From NCBI GenBank assembly GCA_037903475.1, contig JBAJFG010000172.1:558001-622000 (forward strand): DNA of 64,000 bases, read 5' to 3'. Below the pieces are notes generated by a model, which made no database searches, had not been told where the DNA came from, and saw only the letters and a list, made by a program, of their open reading frames with translations. The number at the start of each line of letters is the position of its first letter. Position 1 is the first letter of the stretch. A program made the position numbers and the translations under genes. This document shows positions 47,277 to 57,999 of the stretch, piece after piece. The stretch comes from Ancylostoma caninum (taxonomy: Eukaryota > Nematoda > Chromadorea > Rhabditida > Ancylostomatidae).

Positions 47277-48848
47277 TACACTGCGTTTCATAACTATACG
47301 ACCATTATTTTTTGCAGTTGTGCGCGATGCAGCAACTTTGCAGTTTTTATATGGTTGACAGTAGATTTAGCGGACAAAATAACCACGGAGCGCAAATTCC
47401 TACACCGCTCACTTATTTCTGAGTTTCAAAATGCGGTGTTACCGCTTGTCCCACGTTTCATATCTATACGTCCACTAACGAATAATGAAAATTGATGAAA
47501 GATTGTCACCCCAGCTTGGGTGTGCAAGGATGGCAAATAGTGGGTTTCACCGTTTTCTCAGTACCCCTCGCGGTACAACCCTAAGTATAGGAGAGAAAGG
47601 TCAGTTCTGGCCTCCAAACAATGCAGTACTAAGTGGTTGAACCATAGCGATGAAGACTGGCCATACTCACTGCCCCGCTCTCACTTATTTGTAAAATTCT
47701 GATGAATACCACAAGAAGAAGGATACCAGAAGCCGAAACTTCCCACAGCTTATGACGAGAGGAAGATCTGCAGGCAATTCTTCTACACTTACTTGTCGCT
47801 CAACCAGAACCGAGCAGAATTGAAACTTCTTGCCTCGAACAACAAGGTGTGAAGAGCGTTCCACCGCGGCGGAAATGATGTAGAGGAAGTTACGAAGAGC
47901 GCTCCATGTCCAATTTTTCTTTGAAGGACGACTGAGCAAGAATTCGTTCGATGGAACATGACAACAGCTTTCTAGATCAGATTAGTACAAATGAGGCTTT
48001 GAGAAATGCTTTCAGATCATCTCCACAGATGAGCAGAAGTTCAATTTGGATGGGCTTGACGAGGGGAGAAGCTACTGGGACGGTTTGCGAAAGAACCCCA
48101 CTTCCTTCAGTCGCCGCAACTTTGGAGGCAGGTCATTCATGGCTTGGAATGACTTTTCTGCCGGTAACAGACTAGAGATAGCCTTCGTTTCGGGTCCGAT
48201 GGACTCGGTGGAGTTCCAGGACTCTCTACATAGACAGGGACTGTCATTTGTGAAAGATATCGTGGACAGAAGTAGACCTTCCTGTAGGTTAACGCGGGGT
48301 GCAAGCCAGCCAGACAACATAATGCTGGCTTTCAGAGAGCGGCGCGAACGACATGGATTGCCTCAAGTGCAGCCCGGACCTGAACTCAATGGAGAGTTAA
48401 TCGAGCATCCTAGCACGAAGGGTTTACTGCAATTATCGTCAATTTCAAACAATTGATGAGCTGAAAACAACAATCATCGACGCCTGGGAAGATGAAGAGA
48501 GCGATTTCTTGGAGAATCTGATGAACAGCATTCTGAATCGCCTCTTTTAAGTGCTTTCCAAGCTAAAGGGCTGATTGCCTATTAAGTTTGCTGTAAATGG
48601 TGTCGTTTCATCGCTAGATTATTAGAAAAAACTGAACTGTTCACGAGTGGTCGTATAGTTATGAAAAGTTGAGTGAACTGATAAGTTCAAAACTAAAAGG
48701 TAAACGAAAAACTAGCGCGATGAAAATTGGTGCACAGAGGTTATTCTTATCTCTGAATCTGATGGATGGAACAGAAGAAGTCTTTCTCGGCTGCATCTTC
48801 TAGTACTACAAAAAATAGGATGATCGTATAGTTATGAAACGCAGTGTA
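47277..48848. mobile_element. Tc1/mariner-like transposon, degenerate
   Basis: Terminal inverted repeats of about 28 bp: TACACTGCGTTTCATAACTA at the left and its complement at the right (TAGTTATGAAACGCAGTGTA), inside TA duplications. The element is 1.57 kb and holds a broken transposase. Internal copies of the terminal word (CGTTTCATATCTATACG at 47456; CGTATAGTTATGAAA at 48652) suggest subterminal repeats. Confidence 0.85.
47960..48550 (+). pseudogene. Tc1-like transposase remnant
   Basis: Catalytic blocks of the DDE transposase remain readable in shifted frames: IISTDEQKFNLDGLDEG (first Asp), RRNFGGRSFMAWNDFS, a GxMDSVEFQ block, QPDNIMLAF (second Asp), KCSPDLNSMES (last Glu, in another frame), and VYCNYRQFQTIDELKTTI...NSILNRLF to a stop at 48550. 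Two or more frameshifts separate the blocks, so no active enzyme is made. The DNA-binding N-terminal part upstream is too decayed to delimit. Confidence 0.8.
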
Positions 48849-48854
48849 CTAAAG

Positions 48855-49630
48855 GATAATAAATGGTAGTGTGAGCCATGGGGCCAAAAGAAAAAAAAAA
48901 CAACTAGGCTGGTGGGATTCTCGGCACTGGAAATACTGTGCTGCAAGCAGTTATAAGGTTCGAGACCATTGAGATAATCACAGCCTAAGAACGCAACTGG
49001 GCAGAGCCATTCTGGGGCGGTCGCGGTGGCGACTCTTTGATCTGGTACGAACCTCAGGCGTAAGCTTAGGTGGATGCTCGCCGGCTCTCTCCCCTTAAAA
49101 AGCTGAAGGAGCACTGAGAAAGTAGAATCCAGTAACATAGTTGCTTTCGAAGGCAGGTATGCCCACTACTCCTTAATCGAAATATTTGATCGATATGCAG
49201 CATCAATGTGAATAGGCTATCATTAATTTTGGGCTGGATGGCACGAGTTTCCTTTTTTGACTTTTTTGGTCATCGCAGTGGGTAATGGGAACCCAGACAG
49301 GGCAGTAGGCGAAGTTAGGTTAGTAACACGATAAAATCAGCAGGAATTCGAAAATCGTTGGTAACATCATCAAACATGAACACAATGCGGTCCAAAATTT
49401 GAGTCTCCTTTTTGTGGCAAGCACTCCCATCAAGCTCATGCGATTAGCAACAGAAAATTGCTAAGGAAAAGTATATAGGGTGCCAAGGAACATAAATAAC
49501 CCTGCGCTGGTAGATGCACACTGTAGCGTCTAAAAAAAGGTGACAAATATGGAAAAGATGAAAAGAGAAGGTAAAAAACAAAACATGGTTTGTATTGAAA
49601 CTTCATATAGCAGTTATATTCAAAGTTCCA
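48855..49630. other. Intergenic region without a supportable gene
   Basis: Between the Tc1-like element and the LINE fragment. Nothing recognisable. Confidence 0.4.
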
Positions 49631-49639
49631 AAGAGGTCG

Positions 49640-50540
49640 ATTTTCTTCAGCTTGCTTTCGAATAATGATACTTTAGAGGATTCAAAAGTTGCATCAGGAA
49701 GCCTACGCATCCACCTAACTCCCGGTAGAAAATGGAATGAAATACAATGGCCGAAGATCTCTTCTGGATTTTACGATAATCGACAGAAAACCTACATGAG
49801 CGTCCAGTACTTGGTCTGAAAATCCAGTAGTTACTCGGCCGAAGATTGAATTCCTTGCGAAGAAGTCGGAAACAGTAAACAAGATCGCTAAAAATGCGCC
49901 TGTAGAGAAGACTATCCAGTTTCAGGTTCTTCAACCGGTCTTTGTAGCAAGGAAGTGATGAGGGATATGTAGAGTCAGGCAAGCATCAATAATACAAAAT
50001 TCTTGTGAAAGTTTGCTGAACTTTCTCAATTTTCATTTGAAGTTTTCTGATCGACGGGCTCCAAACCTGAGAGCAGTATTCTAGATGTGGGAGAACATAG
50101 GTTTTGTAAAGCCTTATTAAAACTGTGGGGTCATTACAGTGAACGTGGCGAAGGAACAGAAAGAGGCTTGAGAGGGCTTTTTGCACTATTTTTTTCAATA
50201 TGAGATGAAAAAGTCAATTTTGAATCAAACGTTATACCCAAGTCTTTGATCTTTTCACGCACTTCCAGGCAAACTCCATTATATACGTATCTGTCGCATG
50301 GATCACTCCCAATATGGAAAACAAAACTTTTACTCAGATTCATTGGAAGTTCCCAAAGCTCTGACCACTCTAACATTCTCTCAATCGAGTTTGAAAATGC
50401 TTCATGAATCTCTTTTTTTGGTGGATACGTTATAAGAGCCATATATTTTAATTTCGTCAGCGTAGATTTGAACGCGCACATAGTACATTTCTCACTGTGG
50501 CGGGATATTTCATGTATTTCAGATCTACAGTGCATACCGT
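49640..50540 (-). mobile_element. LINE reverse transcriptase fragment
   Basis: Reading the minus strand, an RT core QIYADEIKIYGSYN (about 50475-50435) is followed, after a frameshift, by MLEWSELWELPMNLSKS, VREKIKDLGITFDSKLTFSS, then LIRLYKTYVLPHLEYCSQVW, KIEKVQQTFTRI and a C-terminal SLLYRRIFSDLVYCFRLL. The order matches the RT end of Jockey/CR1-type LINEs. The catalytic box reads YADE here, not YADD. Truncated and frameshifted. Confidence 0.8.
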
Positions 50541-50544
50541 TGAA

Positions 50545-51046
50545 CTCTTATCGGATACTGAAAATTATTGGGAAAAGACTGATTGCGTCTTTTAATTAGG
50601 AAATTGAGGGGAGTGTTTAACTCTCGATTCCGCATTGAGAAAAAATGGTTTAATTCTAATCAAAGGCGAAGTGCAACTATGGAGGGGGGTAAAGTATTGG
50701 GAGATCCTGAACCTGCTCTGCAGGTCTAAGCTCTCCATGATGAACAGAGTCATGATAAGGCGGCGTTTCCGACGCGAAATGCATTTTGCTTTTATTTCGC
50801 AGATTTTAAAGTCGGCAGCGACGCGAATGTATCACAATACTCAAAATGAATGTTGCCCTAGAGTTGGTCGAGAATTGCGTATAAAGTATCTCTGTGAATG
50901 CGGAAATTGGTGAAACGCTAGCAAACAGGAAGTGTTGGACAGTTTTAATACTTATCTCGGTATAATTGGTTGTTTCATTTCAAATGTAACAGTTTTGAGG
51001 TTTACAACAGGTTTCCCCAACAAAGCGTTTTATTCGCAAAGTGCAC
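50545..51046. other. Intergenic region and shared upstream block of the 51-kb gene
   Basis: From about 50920 it matches regions upstream of the paralogues (AAACAGGAAGTGT, TAATTGGTTGTTTCATTTCA, GGTTTCCCCAACAAAGCGTT). No gene before that. Confidence 0.5.
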
Positions 51047-51072
51047 GATATATAATCAAGGCAGTATAAAAA
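51047..51072 (+). promoter_or_regulatory. Double TATA promoter (51.1-kb gene)
   Basis: GATATATAA and, 9 nt later, TATAAAAA; the second lies 65 nt before the ATG. Confidence 0.55.
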
Positions 51073-51129
51073 TGCCACCAAGTGCAGATATGGCGATTAG
51101 CCAGCAGACCTCATTGAAATCAGCTTAAC

Positions 51130-52955
51130 ATGAAATTCCTGCACATATTCCTCTTTTCCCTTGTTTTCGGTAAGTTCACACAAATTCTTGGTGACCACGC
51201 TATATTGCTCGTTTAAGCCATGTTCACGGAAGCAACGTCACAAGATTCAGACGAAAAAAGTGTTGAGAGGTATGATTGCTGGAGCATACTTGTTCTAAGG
51301 AATATTGGTCCACACCAGGGATGTGCCTAACAAAAATTTCAATCTTCGTAAATCGTGAATCGTAAATTCTCCAAAACCGCCGTAAATCGTAAATCGTAAA
51401 TCGTAACTGAGGGTCCGATTCAGGTGATTTCAACTCGTTTCACAACAAAGTCATTCTCAAAATGATCTGAGGTATGTATCTACTGCGATTGATCACTGAA
51501 CTTCGCCATCTTATCACTAGAGTAATAACATTGTGATGAATGGACAACTTTTTCTCGATATTTTAAGCGAGCTGTCCAGGTCTAAAGTATTATTTATCGC
51601 TGCATTGGAGAAAATTCTCTTCATCCTGGTCGGTGTTTTTGAAGTAAACGTAAACGTGGTCGATGGTTCTATGTGTTCCCGTGCGAACCAAGCCATTCAC
51701 ACCGTGGGGTAGGTGAATTGGTACCGAAGGAGTTTGAAACGTTAAAGCGCTGACTCGGTATGTGGTCCCAGCAAGTCACTGCTTGGGGCGCGTGCGCATT
51801 CAATACCTCTGCGATTATCAATGAAGTAGGATGCGTGCTGCATCTCTGAAAAGATTCATTTCCTGTACTTTATCAAATTGTTTATGGACACTACTAATTG
51901 GTTAATGAGAGCTCGACCAGGAAGAAAACCCTTTCGCATGCGAAATCACACCGCAGTTGAAGCCAGAAAAACAAGGCAAAACGTTTTGCCGAAGGAAACA
52001 AGCTGGGCGGACAGCTTGTACCACCTACGGAAACAGGAAAACAGCTGAAAATGCGGTGTTCTTGACCACTTCATTCAGACCTTTGAGCTGAACTGTTCCA
52101 ACAGATCTTCTCTACGGACGCGATAATGAAATTGCTATATGCCGCCTTCTTCGAATAATAGAAACTACAAGCCAAACAAGCATTTTACCCTTGACTTTAC
52201 TGCAAAATGCAAACACAGAGAAATTATGCGCATTTACCCCCAAGCAAAAGCGCTATGACGAGTTTCGTTTCTTGTAGTCATTTACGAATTTGTTACGAAA
52301 TTTGGGTCGTTTTTCGTAAGTCGTAAGTCGTAAAAAAAATCGCCAAAAATGGCCGTAAGTCGTATCTCATAATTACGCACATCCCTGGTCCACGCTCGCG
52401 CCATGCGCACACTAGCGGTGCAGTTTGCTCTCTGCCTTAAAAAAGGGCAGAGGGCAAAACACCATTATCGGTCAGTAATCCCATGGAAACGTCTTTGCAG
52501 TAAATTAAATTGTGCAATTATAGAAATCACTCTAGGGAATACAGCGACTGTCTCTCACAAATTTTACAACGATTATAAAGGGTGACGCTTCGTATGAGTA
52601 AATGTGGATTACGTCAGAAAAATGTTAAGGATACGAGTAGTAATCATGAATAGCACTGAAGTATCTATTTAAAACTGAGGCTTTAAAATGACACTCTGTC
52701 AACTTCCGTCTCAACAACAAGGGGAGCCAATTAAGCCATTCTTCTATCCAAGCATGGTGGTCATTCTCACTGAAATGTTGTTGATGTATGTGCATTGACG
52801 ATCATTTGAGAATAAAACTCTTTTAGTACGTTTTTCTTACCTTTTCCAGGTACGAGAGGTCTGCTGTCCCGGCTGGTGTAAACCTGAGACAGAAACGCCA
52901 TGGTGGAATGTGGTGGAGACATGATATGGACAAATACAAGCCAAAGAAGGAGTAA
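51130..52955 (+). CDS. Secreted propeptide with a single RQKR-GGMWW core
   Basis: Exons 51130-51169, 51218-51269 and 52850-52955 (phases 1 and 2) give 65 residues. Exon 1 is the 40-nt signal exon (MKFLHIFLFSLVF). Exon 2 is an acidic pro-segment, AMFTEATSQDSDEKSVER. Exon 3 gives YERSAVPAGVNLRQKR and then HGGMWWRHDMDKYKPKKE to the stop. RQKR is a furin-type site, so the likely mature peptide is the 18-residue Trp-rich, basic tail. It aligns with the repeat unit of the 37758 gene (HERSAV...REKR-RLGGMWWKH), which shows that the repeat gene arose by amplifying this core. Intron 2 (1.58 kb) contains a hAT-like insertion. Complete and in frame; function unknown. Confidence 0.8.
51316..52388. mobile_element. 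hAT-like non-autonomous element
   Basis: Ends CAGGGATGTGC and GCACATCCCTG, flanked by 8-bp duplications GTCCACAC/GTCCACGC (7 of 8 match). Subterminal arrays of GTAAATCGTAAATCGTAAAT at the left and GTAAGTCGTAAGTCGTAA at the right form inverted clusters. Paralogues lack it (GGTCACATTAGCTCGAAGCG). 1.07 kb without recognisable transposase; in intron 2 of the peptide gene. Confidence 0.8.
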
Positions 52956-52999
52956 AGCGAGCGGGCAAATGTACAATTTGATGTGAAGTATTGTATTTC

Positions 53000-53850
53000 A
53001 CTTTTTATCTTCTCTTAAACGATAAATTTCGTCTGCGCTAGATTTTCATTTATTTTTTCTTTTATTTTTTCCCTTTGGCAGAATTGAACTTTTCTGTCGT
53101 TCTCGTTTTAAATACAATAGCCGCAAAAAAGTATCGTCAGCGTTGTTGAAGTCGGATTATTTGGATGTCAAACGGAAAACGATATGAATGCCGATACACT
53201 TGCAGGGAGCGAGATAGTTTCAGGTCTTCCTGAATCCAGCGAATAACGACCCTCTCACAAGCAACCTCTTGATGTAAAAGGCGAGAATTGGATGGGCTAG
53301 GTTTTTGCACTCACATCTACCGTTTAGTAGGATATGGTAAATGGAGATCTCGTCTTCTGAAAATACTGCTGTCGTCCTGTTATAGCTGGTGGATCGTAGG
53401 GCTTTAGCGTTTGGACAACAAAAAGTGTCCAACAACGTGTTCAGACATGCGTAATCATGGTGGAGCATGATTTTCTTGCTTATGAGCAGTGCTCAAGTTT
53501 TTATTTTCCTGATTTATTTAAAGATAGCCCACGTATTGACAGATGTGAGCGGAAAGCGGTCACTCTTTAGTGAGAAACTTTCACTTTTAGCGCACATCCT
53601 CGGAATTTTGGTGAGAACCGCGGCTGGTTGCAGTGCCTAAAGATGGAACGTGTCATTTCCTTGCGTTGATGGAAATTCGTCCATAAGCATGATTTCAGCA
53701 AAGCCACATCCATATCTCGGCATTCTCATTGCTCCAGCTGCACGAACCCCGAGATGAACTTTGTTGAAGACATCGTTGAAATCTGTGTGCAAAGGGACAA
53801 TTGACTGCGTTTTCTGTGTATGCGGAATTTTGTGAAACTTCGACAAACAG
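53000..53850. other. Intergenic region without a supportable gene
   Basis: Between the single-core gene and its downstream pseudogene copy. From about 53840 it enters the conserved upstream block of the family. 55.2-55.4 kb is similar to 53.2-53.4 kb (AGGTCT(A/T)C, GAATCCA), consistent with tandem duplication of the whole unit. Confidence 0.45.
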
Positions 53851-53957
53851 GAAGTGTCATGTAATTTAAATACTAATCTCTGTGTAATTGTTTGTTTCAT
53901 TTCAAATGTAACAGTTGTGAATTCCCCCCAACAAAGCGTTTTGTCTGCAAAGGGCAC

Positions 53958-53983
53958 GATATATAAGCACGACGGTATAAAAA
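53958..53983 (+). promoter_or_regulatory. Double TATA promoter (54.0-kb pseudogene)
   Basis: GATATATAAGCACGACGGTA then TAAAAA, nearly identical to the 51.1-kb promoter. Confidence 0.55.
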
Positions 53984-54029
53984 TGCCACCAAATACATCG
54001 CCAGCAGACCTCAGTACAACTATCTGAAC

Positions 54030-55001
54030 ATGAAACTTGCTGATATTTCTCCTTTCCCTTGTTTTTAGTAAGTTCACACAAATTCTTGGTGACCACGCTA
54101 TATTTCTCGTTTACGCTGTGTTCTCGGAAGGAACGCCACAAGATTCCGATGAAGAGAGCGTTGAGAGGTATGAATACTGCACCACATGTTTTTAAGAAAT
54201 ATTGGCCCACATTAGTTTGAAGCGCACATTAGCGGTGCTGACATGACACAAGGAATAGTGGTGGTTAGCACTGAGAATTTATTCAAAGCAATCCACTCTG
54301 TCAACTGCTGTGTCGTTGAATTAGCCCTTCCTATCACAAAACGACTTCACATAATACTATATTTCAACAAAAAAGCCAATTAATAGCAAAACTCACGGAA
54401 ATTTAATCGCAGTCTTCTTGGTGTAACGATTCTCTGGGTGAGGGGTAAGCTCCGAGACGCGAATCACAGAGAAAGGCCTTCAAATTGCGATTACCAGAGG
54501 ATAAGCGGGACTTATGAAAGAACAAGGCGTACGAATCGCCCTGAATGAACTAGAGCTGCAAACTTTCTCGAGCGCGGAGAATCCCAGATACCAGCTGCTC
54601 TACCACTTTCAAGGGTTTGCGCAACTTGATCTTTCTTCCCTATGTCGGAGTAGTGCACAAGAGGCCTGTGAAAGGGAATCCCTCAGAGTTGCTGAAGTTT
54701 CGGAGCCTCCCCAGTGTTCAGCCTACTCAAATACATCAGATTAGGTCGGAACCTCGAAGTAGAATTTTTCCGTAGGCGCTGCCTTTAATCCATTCATCCA
54801 TTCATACTTGGCAGTCTCCTTGTTAAGTGTGTCCCTTAGTGAGTTGGTAATTAAACTCTTCCATGACGTCTTTCTTCCCTTTTCTAGATACGAAAGGTCT
54901 GCTGTCCAAGCAGCTGTAAACCTGAGACACAAACGCCATGGTGGATGTGGTGGAGATGTGATATGGATATGGATATGGAATACAAGACAAGGAAAGAGTG
55001 A
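54030..55001 (+). pseudogene. GGMWW-family pseudogene
   Basis: All three exons are recognisable. Exon 1 (from 54030) is two bases short and reads MKLADISPFPCF then stop. The acceptor before exon 2 is mutated (TTTACG for TTTAAG). Exon 2 still spells AVFSEGTPQDSDEESVER. Exon 3 (from 54888) begins YERSAVQAAVNLRHKR but then lost one A in the GGAATG of GGMWW. The frame reads HGGCGGDVIWIWIWNTRQ and runs past the old stop. Four independent lesions; the furin-like site is also degraded to RHKR. Intron 2 carries a TTAA-flanked MITE. A tandem copy of the 51130 gene. Confidence 0.8.
54380..54788. mobile_element. TTAA-flanked MITE in the pseudogene's intron
   Basis: Left end TTAATAGCAAAACTCACGGA, right end CCGTAGGCGCTGCCTTTAA. 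Compared with the 17157 element (TTAAAGGCAGCACTCACGGA) it is the same family with a worn left end and similar length (409 versus 397 bp). Confidence 0.55.
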
Positions 55002-55009
55002 AGCAAGCA

Positions 55010-57100
55010 GGCAAGGCAAAACAAACGATTCGGTGCAAAGCACTGCAGCGTTCCATTTTTCATCTTCTCTCAAGCAGTGAACACTTCTGTAATAGATTTT
55101 AATCTTAGCCCACTTCAACAAAACCAGACATTTCCTGTAGTTCTGGGAAACATCGCTGCGACAGAGAAGATATGATCAGCGGCATTGCTGAAATCCTAAT
55201 TTTTCATTTCGCTGATACACGTGCAAGAAGTGTGGTACTTTCAGGTCTACAAGAATCCACAAATTGCGATCTTTGCTCAAGCTAGCTCTCGGTGAAAAGC
55301 GAGTGAAGTTTGGATTGGCTTGGTTAGTCACGCCACTAATATCTCCCCTAGGAAGTTATGATAAATCGAGGCCTCGTCTTCCGAATGTAGTACTGTCATC
55401 TTGCTCTTGCTGACGAAGTGTACTTGCTTTAGATGTTTTTCAGTCGAACTCGCCCAGTTTAGTAAGCAAACTTCATCACCTCCACCTTTGCTTCCAATCT
55501 GTGACTCTGACTCCTTGTTCCTACCTGACAACCTTCTCCTTAATTTGCTTCCCAAATTTGCCTCTCATTTGGATAGCTCGCCATGCTACCTTCCGGAAAA
55601 ATTAGATGAAAAAGTGATGCTGATCCGACGTTTTGACTAATTGTACGCCCGACTTCAGTGAAAGCTGTAAATAACGCCGAAAAGGGTACGAAATGAATTT
55701 GTGGCGAGGTTCCTCGGAACATTTTGGAACCATATTCAAAAAAATATTGGCGTGTTTCTTTTTGCATGGAAATCTGAACAAAAATTGGAAATAACGCATT
55801 TGAATCAAAATCAAGTGCAAAAATGACTGCGCATTTTTATTGAATTGAAGAAGCAAAACGCGCACGGTAGAAACGTTGTTTTGCAGCGATGTGGACGTCA
55901 CAATAATTCTTCCCCCATCTTAGCGCAACAGATTACCTTCCTAGCATATTTTCAGGAACAACTTCGTTTTGTTCTTCCCGCAGTTTGGGCGTTGTGTCGA
56001 GTTGTTGCGAAATTAATTGTTCAAATTGACACTCTAGTTCAAAATGCTAGAACTCAGCTCAACCGGAAAATTTTTCATCACATTAGCAGGCATTCAATTC
56101 GGGAGATCCTTGCAAACAATACGGCGTGGATTGCGCGTCTTTACAACAAAAACTGAAAATGAGATCACAAGAACTCGCAAACCTTTGGAAGGCGATTTCA
56201 TCATGCTCCAGATAAGCAATTTGCTGCTGTCGGACATCTGTCTCCGGAGCTCGGAAAAGGATACACAGCTAGGGAAAGGTCTAAGAAGTGAGCACAGTGG
56301 GAGAGAACGGCGATGCCTTACTGCGTCAGTTTTTGTCGGGTGAGTTTTGAAGTATGAAGGCAAGCGTTCCTCTGGAGCAGCAAAAAACTAGCTTCTGTTC
56401 ACCACTGCCGACCAAGACTGCGGTAGATTTTTGCACGTCAGCTCTAAATTACAATACTAGCACTCTATTTTCAATGCTCTATAGGCTTGGGGAAGCTTGC
56501 ATTAGATCACACCCATACAGCACCACAAACTGTTACAACCTTCCTAGAGTAATGAACTGGTTTAGGGCGACGCAGAGGTGGGAGAACTTCTGCTGATACA
56601 CTTTCGTGCTTCATCGTACAGAAACCAAGCTCCACCTGCAGTAATTATTCGGTCTGGTTCGTTTTGGTTCGTTTTTTGTTGCGACGAAAAAGTAAATTAG
56701 AAAGGGTGTGATAGCGGGTGTTCACTTCTTTTCCTTTTTTATCATGTCGATTGAAGACAAATGTTTTGATACTGCAGTATAATGAGCATCCATCTTTGCA
56801 TTCAATGACCGAATGGTAAGAATCCGGTTTAGCTCTCACGACTGTCCTCGACGCTTGATCGTTAGGAAACCACCTGCGATCACGACCATGGCTGTTTTGG
56901 TACTCAAAATGGACAGGAGAAAAATCCGCGATCCAATAGTTCATGATCCTTTGGGAAGTTGGTTCTGAGCTTGAACAAATAATGAATTAGTCCTCTTATC
57001 TCCGCACAGTGTGGTTGAGTTTGAAGTCAAGTCATCACACCCAAATATCGCTTTGGCTCATCATTTGTTTGTGACTCTATCAAAAAACCTCCGCCAAATA
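55010..57100. other. Intergenic region without a supportable gene
   Basis: Includes a short block (55915-56000, with TTTTCAGGAACAACTTCGTT) also found near 35430-35500, thus a dispersed repeat. Nothing else recognised; open frames on both strands look accidental. Confidence 0.4.
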
Positions 57101-57119
57101 TTGGTACCGCGGTCAGCCC

Positions 57120-57990
57120 GCTTCATTGTCTCAGTAGAGTCGATTGTGAAATGAAAGGAAGGAAAAGTGGGAGTTTGCGTTCGCGTTGGGAGTGGTCGCC
57201 GATCTCAGTGGATGTTCTGGACTTGCGCTGCGGCACTGAGTAACCATTACTGCGAGCAATTTGAGAAGCAACACTTCGCGATTCAGAGCGCTCAACCTTG
57301 CTTGTGCATACCTCGGCAGCGGTTCTGAACATGTTCCTTATTACCGCACGTTCCATAGCAGCAGGATGGGCGGAGTTAGCGTGGATGAGAATATTCTTAG
57401 AAGTCTCCTTGCGGTACCATTGAACATTAACAATGCCTTTGTAAAGCTCTATTTGTGTGTTGAGATAAGGCAGCCATCCATTATGCTGGGTCTCCCGTGT
57501 AAGTCTAATGTACTGCGACTGCTGGTTCAAAATTTTGAAGCATTCGTCCATTTCGGACTGCGTCGATGTTACTACACAGCAGTCGTCGATGTATCGGCAG
57601 TACATGAGCGGCATTCTCGCCAGCACTGGCTGTTCTATTCTGCTCATAAAACAGATTGCCAGGATCGATGCTAGTCTCTGACCCATTGCGAGGCCTCTTA
57701 TCTGGGAGTAGTACTTCGCAGATCATTTGAAGATGTTGTATTTTAAACATTCGCTTGTGAGGATCATTATGTGCGCCTTGCTAAGCCCAAAGGTATTTAT
57801 GCTTGTTGTGTACTTATCCAACATTTCCGATAGAGCTTGTAATGCTTCACTGTTTTGAACATTAGTGTATAAAGATGTTACATCGAGTGATTCGATGACA
57901 CTAATCTGTTCAAACTTTGCATTTCGCAAGCTTACCATTTTGTTTAGAAGCCATGATATTCTGTCCTATGGTCCGCCCACACAACTGATT
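57120..57990 (-). mobile_element. Penelope-like reverse transcriptase fragment
   Basis: On the minus strand: SVIESLDVTSLYTNVQNSEA (57900-57840), then after a frameshift MGQRLASILAICFMSRIEQP, the catalytic YCRYIDDCCVVTSTQSEMDE, NGWLPYLNTQIELYKG, VQWYRKETSKNILIHANSAH and an ERAVIRNMFRTA block. The order is that of Penelope-like RT and longer than in the 26.8-kb copy. No GIY-YIG domain is seen downstream (below 57120), so it is 3'-truncated. Confidence 0.8.
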
Positions 57991-57999
57991 ATTGGTCGT

